DNA of 64,000 bases, from the NCBI GenBank assembly GCA_020726505.1, contig JAHLEZ010000049.1, forward strand, positions 62,001 through 126,000. Direction: 5' to 3'. This DNA is from Leptodontidium sp. MPI-SDFR-AT-0119 (lineage: Eukaryota; Ascomycota; Leotiomycetes; Helotiales; Leptodontidiaceae). Of the stretch, positions 13,501-23,734 are shown piece by piece; the stretch's first letter is position 1; the number at the start of each line of letters is the position of its first letter. The notes below the pieces were generated by a model. The model was not told where the DNA came from and did not search any database. It saw only the letters and a list, made by a program, of their open reading frames with translations. The translations under genes were made by a program, and so were the position numbers.

Positions 13501-15200
13501 GCTTTTATATTATTTTCGTGACTTCCGGGACTAAAGCTCGTAGTAACGGAAAGTTAGGGGCTTATTAAGCTTTGTGCTTAATAGTCTTAATAACGACTAA
13601 AGGAGAGACATCTTCGTGGAATCTATTATATTTAAGCTAGTCGAACGCTATAGCTCCTTTTTTATTAATTATTATTTTATTAAAGAGAGCTCTCTCTTTA
13701 AGTTGTAATAACTTCCCGACGTTAAGTTTGGCTAGTCTCTCCGGTGTAAGTCGGGAGTTACGGGGTATATTAATAAAGTGTAATAATAATAAATCTTAAT
13801 ATTTCCTTAATTGTTCTTACTTAGTCCCTCTGTCTTTTAATTTCTTATATTAATTATTTCTCCCTCTTAAGGGGTTACCTATAGGGTCGGCTTCGTTAAC
13901 TTGCTAGACTTTTTTGGCTTTCGATTTATATATAGTGTTAATCCGAGTAATAATGTTTTAAGTACTCCGAAAGGGGTTCTTAATCAGGAGATTATTATAG
14001 TTCTTTGTCTATTCGAAGGTAAGCGTGGCTTTAATTAAAGAACTGGCTTTAAAAGCTCTAGGAAAGAATAGTTTTATAATTAATTTCTCCTTTAGGAATA
14101 TGTCTAAGATTACCTCTTATTAAAAATTATTAAGTACTAATTTCGGGACGTAAAACTCTCTTTTTAAGTACTTAATAAGAATAATATTGCCTTTATTATT
14201 ATCACTTAGTATTACTTTGTCCCCCCTTTTATAAAGCTTGCCCCTAAGCTTTAGTAGTTAAGGGTTATATTATAAGGGGTTAATCGAGTATTCTAAGGCA
14301 CCGACAGTAGCGCTTAATATATAATTAGTTACTCTTTTCTTAAAAAGTCTTCTTCTTTATAGCTATTTTTAAAGTCCGTTTGTTTTAAAAAGATTATGCC
14401 TATCCCGTTTTCTTCCCGAAGAGCTTTAGTGTCCTTAGTATCTTCCGTAATATTGTTAGTTTTAATTATAATAATGTTTCTTAATCGCTAATCCCAAAAC
14501 TAAGCTAGTATAATACTTTTATTATAGTCTCTAAAATAACAGAACGATATTCTAGCTTTATAAAAGAATAAAAAGCCTAGAATGACCTTTATATTAAGGG
14601 CGTCTATAATATAAAATCTGTTATTAATAACGTAATTACTTATAATAACCGTAATATTATTAGTAAAACTAACAAATCGGGACTTAACTCCGGTGATTAT
14701 CTTTAGAACTATAGTTTAACTTTTAGTAATAAAGAGCTCTAGGAGAGTAGTTACTTTAAGTGTTATATAACTAACTTTAGCTCTTATATTAAGGGTAACT
14801 CTAACATTAGTGACCTTAATTCAGCCAAGTATAGTGATAATAACCTTTAATATTAGCGAGAAGTATAAGTTTCTTGTCTTAGTAATTGTCCCTAGTAAGG
14901 CTACTTTAATATATAGTAGTTCTTAAGCGCGAGTGCGTTTTGTCAAAAGGTTCTTAAAGATATACTTACTAAGTAATATTATAGTTCTAAGTAATACTAT
15001 AAAGATTAGACTAAAGACTAAGATAGCGCTAACTATAAACTATAGTATTAAGTTATTAATAAGAGCTTTTTATTATATAAATAATTAAAGTCGCTAGCGT
15101 CTTTATTATATTCTAAACTTTATTACTAGTAGATTTCTTAAGATAAAGTTATAAGTTATAATACGCTCTTCTTAATACTTATACTTTAACTTAAGGCCTT
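10560..15200 (-). pseudogene. gypsy-1 pol: protease, RT, RNase H, integrase (degenerate)
   Basis: Going right to left there is a retropepsin-like region (about 15000-14500), a reverse transcriptase with the active-site segment ILFLDNIRVKG (FLDN at 13097-13108), RNase H starting with VDSSNTS near 12620 and containing KTEAKYNT, and an integrase region (about 11900-10600). In this fungal gypsy group the RT box is FLDD/FVDD, so the second Asp here has become Asn and the enzyme is inactive. RT before integrase marks Ty3/gypsy. Stops are frequent throughout. No chromodomain was recognised at the C-terminus. Confidence 0.82.
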
Positions 15201-17841
15201 CCCGTTTAATTTCCTTAAGTCTTTGTTTATAGTTTATAGTTACAGAAACATCAGTGGTATAAAGGTTTAGAAGAGTATATAAAGTGCCGTGATGTAGTTT
15301 TTAATATATAATAATATCTTCCCTAGTTATTAACTTTAGTTCTTTAAACTCTAAGGTATTAATATTAGTAATTAATTCCTTTTATATACGTTGGTTAATT
15401 GTTTTAGTAAAGAGACGAGATACTCTAAGCGGGTTTATAAGGACTATAATTTCTTTTAGCGTAAAGTTTTCGGGAAGCTTCTTTTATATAAGTAATTTGT
15501 CTAAGATATTATTAAGCTTATAACTATTTTAAGTTAACGCCTCTTACACGCGAGGACTTCAGGATAACGCTATATAAGATATAGGTCTAGGGATAGCCGA
15601 TAGTGTTACTAGTGCCTTAGACTTTAAAGCTCTCTTTTTTATTATATTACTAGTAAGTGATGTTTTAGAAGATGTTTTTAGTATTATAATAGATGTCGTT
15701 TTTGTACTTAAGTTAAAGACTTTAGACTTATTACGGGCTAGAATCTATTGCGGTATTATTTTAGTTTCTACTAGGCTATTAACGTCTATAATATCAGCGA
15801 ACTTGACTAGTTCTTTAATATTACGGGGTGCCTTTAGTTTATTATAAGTAAATTAAGACTTAATCTTCTCTTAGAGCTTATCTAAAGTCTTATACGGCTC
15901 TTATTTAAGTGCTCCCTTTCGCTGCTTAGTCTCGACCGGAGTTACTATAGCTTCAGAATTAGTACTATTAGTGCTATACGCTAGTAAATTTTAGATTTAT
16001 GTTAATTAATATTTAATATAGTCTTATTAACTAATAATATCCGAGTTAAGGTCCCCCGTAAGTTCTTTAATAAGCTTAATATAACTTATAATAAGAATAG
16101 TTAAAGATTGTATTTCTTTATTACTTTTCTCCTTAATAAGCGTAGCTTCTTTTCTTATATTAAGGAGTTCTTTAATTACTTTAGCTTGTCGCTTAAGGTT
16201 AAAGTCGTATAAGGTGTTTAAGACTTATGTTAAAATATAATGTCTTCTAGACTTTCTGTCTAAGGGAAACTAGACGGGGTATGACTTCTTGACCTCTTAT
16301 TATAAGCTAATGTAAATATAGTTAGTATTGTCGGCTTTGTAAATAATACTAAGACTAATTTATTTCTTATAATTATAATATTAATTTATATAATTATAAT
16401 ACTCCTAAGGTCTTATGCCTAACTAGTGTTAATTTATATACTAGCGACAACTATAATTATCTCTAGCGCGCTTGTTATACCCTAAGGAACTCGAATTTAT
16501 TATACTATAGTCGACAGTAGTTTACTCTTAAGCCTCTTTAAAGAATATAAACATATTAACTTTAGTAGTAAAGTTAGTATTAGAGGCTCTTTAAATTACT
16601 ACTCTAAGAATCCTTATATATTCTAATCTTTTAATAATAAAATCTAAATCTCTTATATTAACTTTACTTAAGTTTTTAATAACTTTCTCTAAAGTAAGGA
16701 GGAAATTAAGTATAAATAGCTCCTTGTCTTATTACTTTAGTACTCTAGAAATCTCGTCTTGTGCAGAGTTGTCCTTATAGTTAGTAAAGTTAAACTAGTG
16801 CCGGGGTATTAGTTTACTATTATAAGGCGGAATAATATAAGTCGTTAACTAAAGTATAAAGCGCTTAGTAAACAAGTTAATACTATTAGTATTACCTTAT
16901 ACTTAGTCGGTAATGCCTTACTCTTTAGTAATAGCGCTTAGCTTCTTCTCGGAGTTAAAGTAGGCCTTTATAATAAAGTAGACCTTTCTGAATAAGTTTA
17001 TATTATTAATATTTAGGGTTTTACTATTCTTAAAAGTAGCTTATATAGCTTTAGTTTATAGATTCTAAGGAAGGGAGAAGATGGATCTTATAAAGGCTTA
17101 CTTATTAGTGAGGTTATTACGGTTAATATAATTAATAATAACTTCTTTAAATACTCAGAGAAAGTCGCGGCACTATTTAGGAGTAAGCTCGCCGTCCCTT
17201 ATAAGAGTCTTAAAGTCATACTTAAGTCGGTTAAAGTAACTATTAATATATAAACGGCGTTCCGTATTATTACGCTAGTACTCCTGAATTATAGTATCCT
17301 TAAAGCTAGTATAGTTACTCTCTTTAAAGCCTAAAAGCTTCCGAATAGTCTATATATAAGCTTAAGTAGCGTACTTAGCCACTTATTCTTTCTTAACTTA
17401 ATTATTAGTGATTATATAGGTTATAAAGTATTAATCGAGAATCCGGAAATAGTTACTAATATTAATTCCGTTAAAGATAAAGGTATTTAGGGTTCCGGCG
17501 ATAGGTATAGGCTAATTAAGATAGATTTTTAGGTTCTTTAAGTCGTTTATAGTAAAGGTAAGGCCGGAGTATTAGTGTGACTTTATAAGATTAGTAAAAT
17601 TAAAGCCACTAGTCCCTTACTTTTCTTTTTTTCTTTTATTCCTTTTCTAAAAAGTCTCTAAAGTTTAAGAAGTAGTATCTTTAAAGAGTATAAAGGTATT
17701 AAGGCTTAGCCTAATAGTAATTCTAAGTCTAAACGGAGGAGTTACTCTTGTCAAAATAAAGCCAGGGGGTATTATAATATTGCCGAACTTATTTATCTTA
17801 AGGTTATTATAGCCGTAGTTAATGTTTCTGTTATTCGACAT
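15201..17841 (-). pseudogene. gypsy-1 gag (degenerate)
   Basis: The start codon is placed at 17839-17841 by alignment with gypsy-2, where the first part of the frame is open. The central region corresponds to a capsid-type retrotransposon gag domain. The frame is broken by many TAA/TAG codons and the border with protease is approximate. Between the start codon and the LTR (17842-18719) lies an untranslated leader of about 880 bases with nothing else recognisable. Confidence 0.7.
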
Positions 17842-18719
17842 CGTGCGTTATTATAGGAAGGTCGTAGTAAAGTAAGTTAATAGTGTCGTCAATTAAAATA
17901 TAAGAAAGTAACTGAAAATGCGGTGTATTAATTACTAAAGAAATATAAAGGAAACCCCCTCCCTTAAAACAGAAAGTATATAAACTCTCGCTTACTTTAA
18001 AGCGAAATAAATGTTAATAACTCTTAGTGAAGGTTTAAGGCTGTGTTCCTTAGTTAGCCCCTAATAAACGCTAATAACTACTAGACTAAAATAAACACGC
18101 CCTAAAGCTTAAGGCTTGTACACAGAAATTATAAAACAATAAAAGTAAATATAATAGGAAAATAAAGTAAAGAGATTAATACTTGGCGTAAGTTACTTAG
18201 GCTTTAGACTAACCTAAAAGTTTTATGTCTCGCCGAATACTCTAAAATACAGGCTCGCCAGTACTCTGCTTAAGCCTTTAATATATTAATTCTAGTTTTA
18301 TTATAGAGTCTCGACTTTTCTTAGCGTTTAAAGAATACTAGTTACGTCTAGAAACACTAGAACTTTCGCTAAGAATAGAAACTAGTACGAAGTGGCTAGG
18401 TATTATATCTCGGAATAATAGAATTAAAATAGTAGCCTAAGGAAGACAGATTTTCTAGTACTATAAGTGCTCTCACTTTATAGCTTTCTTTAGTTCCTTA
18501 GTAGTCTTCGTTCTCCTTAGGTTAAAGGTCTGTATTCTTTATATTCGTCGTTTTGCCTTAAGGGCTAAGAAATAACTAACTAAATAGCTCCCTTAGTTTA
18601 GACAATTATTGTTTTTCCTAACTCTCCTTGTATAAGTTAATATATAAGGGCCTTATTATTATACTTACTTAGTTCCTCTTCTAGTAGTAACTCACTCCCT
18701 ACGTTAATTACTAGAAATA

Positions 18720-18999
18720 TATAGGAGGGACGAACCCTAATTTACATAATAAGAGGGTAATATATAACGAGCCACCGGAGGAGATTTTAGGCTTTGTAAA
18801 TAATAGATTAATTAAATCTAAAGATATTATATATTTAGAGAGTACGAATTAGCAAAGGAGGGGAGGGAAAAGGTTCTAATAAATAGAATATATCTAGTAT
18901 TACGTTCTTAACGTTCTATAGTCAAGTGTTAACTCCTTATATATACGAAGGACTAGCGCAGTCATGTGACAAAAGAAATCAGGGGCTGTCCCTACTACA
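18720..18999 (-). repeat. gypsy-family LTR (5' LTR of gypsy-1), 280 bp
   Basis: It aligns end to end with the LTRs of gypsy-2 (20904-21183 and 40495-40774). The first bases are TATAGG where the others have TGTGGG, a G-to-A change at the terminal TG. The right end is CTACTACA where the others have CCGCCACA. It is followed at once by copia-3 DNA. Confidence 0.9.
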
Positions 19000-19030
19000 G
19001 TATAAAGAAAGTGCTGTTACGAAGAACTTA

Positions 19031-19785
19031 CTACGAAGCTAATCCGAAACAGGGCCGAATACCCTATAAATATATATCTAGAAGAGTCTCCTCCTCCGCG
19101 CCACTACGACGACTTCGGCAGGGACGCTTAGTGGGAGGGGCATCCTCACTACTGTCCTCCTCCCTACTACGCTTAGTGGCGGCGGTGGAGACGGTAGTGA
19201 AGAGCCGATCTAAGATTAGTATTGTCTCCTTTATTATAGTGTTATTAATACTTAAAGCTTTAATATTAAAAAGGAATAAGGGGGTTAACTTATTACTTGT
19301 GAGTTAGCTAAGCTAGCGATTTCCCGGCGTAGAGCGCGAGTTTCCTTTAGTAACGCTAACGACACCTCCTTAGTATTTTTTAGTATATTAGTAGCGGCGA
19401 CTAACAATGCCGAATCGATTGATTCAGCGGCAGTAACGATAGCTTCTTTATCCTCTGCCTTGAGGGCAGTAGCTAATTAGATATACTCCTCGGCTACGAA
19501 CTAAGGGATCTATTAGATGTTAGTAACTATATATTCGGAAGGGTTCCGACGGTGATTCGGATATAATTTAGAGGGAAAAGAAAATAGGAATACTTATTAG
19601 GTTATAGCGGGACTTCTTCTTTGCGTAATATACACACTTCTTGTTCTTGGGATTATTAAAGACACAGTCGTAAGACGGGGTCTTTGCGAGGAGACGAACG
19701 CACCGAATGCAGCATTTTTAGTATGCGACGTCGAGGGCTCTAGTGGGGATTAGTGCTAGTACTGTTTTCAGTTAATACACCGTTT
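19031..19785 (-). pseudogene. copia-3 antisense accessory gene: Cys-cluster protein
   Basis: This is read opposite to the element's own gag-pol. The N-terminal part shows KCCIRCVRLLAK, DCVFNNPKNKKCVYY and KKKSRY. The spacing is CX2C-X11-C-X9-C-X2-[Y]-X6-[Y], where the two Tyr fit Cys codons changed G to A. A helical middle follows, with AEDKEAIVTAAESIDSALL and LLKETRALRREIASL. A basic tail with TKRSREE and TKRPCRSRR ends at FGLAS and a stop at 19031-19033. The helical and basic parts are in different frames, so an intron or frameshift lies between them. The start codon is not clear. The Cys pattern resembles zinc-binding clusters in many fungal proteins (Zn2Cys6-like or DUF3716-like); function is unknown. 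Confidence 0.7.
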
Positions 19786-20302
19786 TACTACCGAATTACT
19801 ACTAAAGTATATACGTACTTTTGACTAGTTTATTTAATTTAATATAGTCTATCTAAATATATTAGTTTTGGACTATGTCAAATAAGTAGGGCGATATCAA
19901 GAGTGGTTATATATATACTATATATGTGTGTGTATGTGTGTATGTGGCTAAGAAAAGAAAACCTTAATTCTAGGGGAATCTAGCGCATATATATACCTCA
20001 ACTCATGGATAATACTAAGCTTAAGGGTTATTATTAACGACCTCGCTTAGCCGACTTCGTTACCTTACGTATTATTACATACCGGAACGCCTCTATTAAT
20101 ACTAACACGGCCATTACGGAGTACTACTATACTACTATACCTGATTCGGGTACCTTTCGGAGCACTTTCGGACCGGGGTCAAGTGTTACTTAACACTTAG
20201 TCATTTCTAACATTTTGTACTTCTCATTTTTTTAGGTTATTTCTTATTTATTGAGAGCTTTAGTTATATTAGAATATGTCTTTCTAAAAGAAGTTTTGCC
20301 TG

Positions 20303-20559
20303 TGTTAGTCCATAGGCCCCTACAGAAGCCTACCTAGATAGTACAGGCGTACTTTCGTTAATATATAGGGGTTAGAGGCCTACCGGAGGGGTTTCGGTGG
20401 AGATTCGGTGGCGTCTCTTAGTATATAGGCTGGCTCTCCTCGCACTCTCTTTAGAAATACACAGATTTTTGAACCAACCATTTATTACTCTGTCGCCATA
20501 CTTGTATTAGAATATATTCACACATGCGGCGTGGTACATGAACCGGTACTGCACCGACA
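20303..20559 (+). repeat. copia-family LTR (3' LTR of copia-3), inverted orientation
   Basis: It begins TGTTAGTCCATAGG and ends GCACCGACA, the reverse complement of the other copia LTRs. It carries TATATAGGCTGGCTCTCC near 20425, a possible TATA region. This is the most diverged of the four copia LTRs in its central part. Confidence 0.88.
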
Positions 20560-20903
20560 ATAATAAAGGTAACTATTACTAATATTAAAGAGATTAACTA
20601 GAAACAGGCGGCGCTAAACGACCTTCACATTCCTCTTAAGAAGAAGAAGGCCGTGTAAGCTCTTTTTAAAGCCTATATTAAACGGGCCATAACTTATTCT
20701 TTTGACAATGTCGTAGTAAGAAAGGGGCAAGGATTTAGCGTTCTATTACAGTTAGTATCTAGTCCCTTATAAATATCGTGATTTTATTAACACAAATATA
20801 AGTGGACTACCTAATGTAAGGAAGACCTTAACAGCAGAGTTAATTACTAACCATCTTCGAAGGCCACTTATGCCAGTCTCTACTAGTAAGCTTAGTATAA
20901 TAG
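20560..20903 (+). pseudogene. AAA+ ATPase pseudogene, upstream fragment (Walker A part)
   Basis: The frame gives FDNVVVRKGQGFSVLL, matching the segment before the P-loop in large fungal AAA+ ATPases. An intron (20751-20802, GTTAGT...AAG, with TTAAC branch-like site) then joins in frame to a degenerate Walker A, GLPNVRKT (20804-20827), where GPPGVGKT is usual, followed by LTAEL and LRRPLMPVS. The gene is cut by copia-3 on the left and gypsy-2 on the right. Removing gypsy-2 and one copy of ATAG restores the frame into 40779. Stops TAG and TAA sit in the first exon. The 5' part lies outside the window. Normal role: ATP-driven remodelling; its substrate cannot be inferred. Confidence 0.72.
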
Positions 20904-21183
20904 TGTGGGAGGGACGAACCCCAATCCACATAACAAGAGAGTAGTATGTAACGAGCCACTAGAGGGGATTCTAAGCTTTATAAATAATAAATTAATTAAA
21001 TCTAAAGATATTGTATATTTAAAGAGTACGAATCGACAAAGGAGGGGAGGGAAAAGGTTTTAATAAATAGAATATATCTAGTATTATATTCTTGACGTTT
21101 TGTAGTTAAGTGTTAGCTCCTTATATATACGAAGGACTAGCTTAGTTATGTGACAAAAGAAATTAGCGGCTGTCCCCGCCACA
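20904..21183 (-). repeat. gypsy-family LTR (3' LTR of gypsy-2), 280 bp
   Basis: It begins TGTGGGAGGG and ends CCCCGCCACA, with terminal TGTGG/CCACA inverted bases. It is followed by TG and then a C7 tract, which on the coding strand is the polypurine primer expected next to a 3' LTR. Confidence 0.88.
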
Positions 21184-21185
21184 TG

Positions 21186-21205
21186 CGTCCCCCCCTTCAA
21201 AGACT
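21186..21205. repeat. 20-bp target duplication, left copy (partner 32058-32077)
   Basis: The sequence is CGTCCCCCCCTTCAAAGACT. It recurs at 32058-32077 with a single C-to-T difference, and the similarity stops abruptly on both sides. It contains the gypsy-2 polypurine tract (on the minus strand). A 20-bp duplication is long for LTR elements or cut-and-paste transposons and fits target-primed (LINE-like) insertion. Confidence 0.7.
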
Positions 21206-21559
21206 TTACTCGTCCTTAAGTAATATATACTAAAAAGAAGTAAACAATTAATTAGAGCGTCTTAAATCATTAGTAAGATACTATATAACTAATATATACA
21301 AAGTCCCGTGATAATTAACCTGTCACCTTTAAAGTAAATAATCGTCTCGCTTAGCACTTTCCTGCCCCCTTATATAAGGCTGGCTCTCCCTTATTAACCT
21401 TTTAACTTTAACTCTCTAAATATAATAATCTCTTCTTAACATTATTCTCTTTATAAAACACTTTAACACGTCTTAATCTTTTTCTTTTTTCTTTTTATTA
21501 ATTAAATAACACTTTTTATACCTTCTCTTGTTATAACACTTTTAAAGAAAGTAAACTTC

Positions 21560-21790
21560 CCCGCCAAGCTTATATTAAGATTGACTTTACTATTACTTTT
21601 CTTTACATTACTAAGGCAAGATCTCCTTCCGTTTAACGATGACTTTAGCTATTATGACTCTAGTACTCTCAGAGGTCTCTCTGCCGCTAACTTTTTTATA
21701 TTCGGTACTTTTAAGACAATAACTTTGGCCTTTACTATTAACTTTAGCGTGCTATTAGAGCTTAGCACCTTTAACTTCGCTATTGTTTAA
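21560..21790 (+). pseudogene. Short plus-strand frame in the 3.3-kb insertion, unrecognised
   Basis: The frame reads RQDLLPFNDDFSYYDSSTLR and then a Ser/Thr/Phe-rich stretch ending FNFAIV before a TAA. It follows a TATA-like site (about 21370) and a pyrimidine-rich leader, the usual order of a fungal gene start. After the stop the same frame stays largely readable with only TAA/TAG breaks. No family is recognised, and the minus strand is also fairly open across copia-2, so this may not be a real gene. Confidence 0.25.
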
Positions 21791-21987
21791 TCGTAGAGGT
21801 GACGTAGTAGAGAGCTTTCCTTGCTTGCTTGCTTCCTTCTTGCTAGACAGTAACTTCTTCCGTGACACTTGCGTTGACTTATGTATAGTCTCTCCTTAGC
21901 TTTCCGCACCTCGATCTCTAAATAGTAACTTTAATATGAAGTTAAGTCGCCTTAACGCGGTAAGTTGACCTTTTATAATACTATCTG

Positions 21988-22245
21988 TGTCGGTGCAGTA
22001 CCGGTTCATATACCACGCCGCATATATGAATATATTCTAATGCGAGTATGGCGACAGAGTAATAAATATATAGTTTAAAATCTGTGTTAATTCTAAGAGA
22101 GTGCGAGGAGAGCTAGACTATATACTACGAAACCCCACCGAATCTCCACCGAAACTAGTCCGGCTAAGCTCTAACCCCTAACTTTAACCCGGACCCCCTT
22201 TTCCGGACCGAAGTATACTTATGTAGGGACCTATAGACTAATACA
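21988..22245 (-). repeat. copia-family LTR (3' LTR of copia-2), 258 bp
   Basis: It begins TGTCGGTGCAGTACCGG and ends AGACTAATACA. It aligns with the 5' LTR at 29287-29542, nearly all differences being transitions. ATCTG precedes it. Confidence 0.93.
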
Positions 22246-22694
22246 GGCAAAACTTCTTTTAGAAAAACTATTTCTAACACACGTAGAAGCAAACAACTAG
22301 TAATATATAAGAAATAACAAATAAAATGACAGAGTATCTGACATCGTCTAATCCCGATCTAATAGTGTCCCGAAAGTGTCTCGAAAAGGGTCCGAATATA
22401 GCGAGACGCAGTAGCGAGGTTAAGCGAGAACTAGCAACAATAGGAACCCTTAGTATTATATAACGTGATAAATATATATATATGTGTCGCCTCCCCCTAA
22501 AGGTTTAGAATCTCCTTAGCAAATATATATATAATTATTGTACGTATACTACTTTCTGATCTCCCTAAATTCGCTTGATATAGCTCAAAAACTAACATTT
22601 CTAAGAAGACTATATTAAATTAAATAAATAAGCCAAAAGTAAATATACTCTTTAGAGATAGTTTAGTAAGAAAACAGTGTACTAACTAAAAACA

Positions 22695-23434
22695 GTGCCT
22701 ACACTAATACCTACAGGAGCGCTCGACCTCGTATACCGCAAATGCTATATTCAGTGCGTTCGTCTCCTCGTAAAGAACTTATCCCACGAATACGTCTTTA
22801 ATAATCCTAAGAGTAAGAAATACGCATATTACGTAAAGAAGAAGTCCCGGTATAACTTAGTAAGTATTCTTATTTCTTTTCCTTATTTTAAATTATATCC
22901 GAATCCTCGCCAAAAGTACTCTAGATATACGGTTATTAATATATAATAGATTCTGTAGTTTGTCGCCGAAGAATACCTTCGTCTAGTTACTGCCCTCGAG
23001 GTAAAAGATAAAGAAGTTATTATTACTGCCGTTAAATCAATTAATTCGGCATTATTAGTCGCCGTTACTAGCGTACTAAAGACTACTAAGGAGTTGTCGC
23101 TAGCGTTATTAAAGGAAACGCGCGCTATACGCCGGGAAATCGCTAACTTAACCAGCTCGTAAGTAGTAAGTTAACTTTCTTATTCCTTTTTAATATTAAG
23201 GCTCTTAAGTATTAACGCTTTATACAATAAGAGACGGTATTAGTCTTAAACCGGCTCCTCACCGTCGTCTCCTCTACCGCTACTAAGCGTAGTAGGGAGG
23301 ACGGCGGTAAGGACAATCCTCTTACTAAGCGCCCCCGCCGAAGTCGCCGTTATAGCGCGGAGGAGGAGGACGAGAAACCTCTTTTAAATATTTATAAATA
23401 AGGGATTTGGCCCTATTTTAAATTAGCTTCGTAG
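22695..23434 (+). pseudogene. copia-2 antisense accessory gene: Cys-cluster protein
   Basis: This is the counterpart of 19031-19785, read opposite to copia-2 gag-pol. The N-terminal part has KCYIQCVRLLVK and FNNPKSKKYAYYVKKKSRY, with several Cys positions now Tyr. In the same frame after stops at 22944-22949 comes a helical middle, FVAEEYLRLVTALEVKDKEV and LLKETRAIRREIANL. The tail is in another frame: TATKRSREDGGKD, LTKRPRRSRR and an acidic stretch, ending FKLAS with stop 23432-23434. GTAAGT at 23159 could be an intron donor between the last two parts. The preceding 22246-22690 would hold its promoter; TATATAACGTG lies near 22457. No ATG start survives. A role in DNA or RNA binding is only a guess from the Cys cluster and basic tail. 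Confidence 0.72.
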
Positions 23435-23734
23435 TAAGTTCTTTATAACGGCACTTTCTTTATACTACTATACGGGAGTAGCCCCCTATAGTGAAACCGG
23501 TAGTTTGTCCCTATTAAAGTGTCGTCGCAAGGCTGCCCGTTAATACTTTAAATCAGAGGGTATTTAAAACCAAATCGAATGCGTTTCTGACTTCGCAAAT
23601 TAATTAAATATAAAAATAATCGCAAGTGATAAATTAATAAATAAGAGTTGTAAGGAAATATATAAAAAATCAATAAGTATAAGAAACCCCTCCGTTATTA
23701 GTCTAAATTAACTCTAGTTAACTATTGAACCTAA

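Larger units (their letters stand above)
10360..18999 (-). mobile_element. gypsy-1: Ty3/gypsy element, cut by copia-1, 3' LTR not in window
   Basis: This minus-strand gypsy element aligns with gypsy-2 (about 32136-40774) over its whole length. It has a 5' LTR at 18720-18999, gag starting at 17841, then protease, reverse transcriptase, RNase H and integrase. At its low end it stops exactly where copia-1 inserted. At its high end it interrupts the antisense gene of copia-3, with GTAT (19000-19003) as likely duplicated target. Its 3' LTR must lie left of the window. Changes relative to gypsy-2 are overwhelmingly transitions. Confidence 0.9.
19000..20559 (+). mobile_element. copia-3: 3' end of a plus-strand copia element
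   Basis: This segment is the inverted counterpart of 21988-23480 in copia-2. It contains the antisense accessory gene, a leader, and the 3' LTR (20303-20559). The left side is cut by gypsy-1, so gag-pol of this copy lies outside the window. The right end of the LTR abuts the AAA+ ATPase pseudogene, so copia-3 inserted into that gene; ATAAT (20560-20564) is the likely duplication. Spacer homology is shown by TTTCTAAAAGAAGTTTTGCC next to the LTR, which is mirrored next to the copia-2 LTR at 22246. A short TG-rich run sits at about 19921-19946. Confidence 0.88.

Noticed and set aside
18966..19307. Plus-strand frame of 113 codons
   Set aside because: It starts inside the gypsy-1 LTR and runs antisense over the basic tail and helical part of the copia-3 accessory gene, which aligns with copia-2 in the other frame.
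20904..21183. Solo gypsy LTR
   Set aside because: The matching ATAG beside 40774 and the restored AAA+ frame show it is the 3' LTR of gypsy-2.
20303..22245. Composite transposon bounded by inverted LTRs
   Set aside because: The 21988 LTR pairs with 29287-29542 through ATCTG, and the 20303 LTR belongs to a separate plus-strand element.
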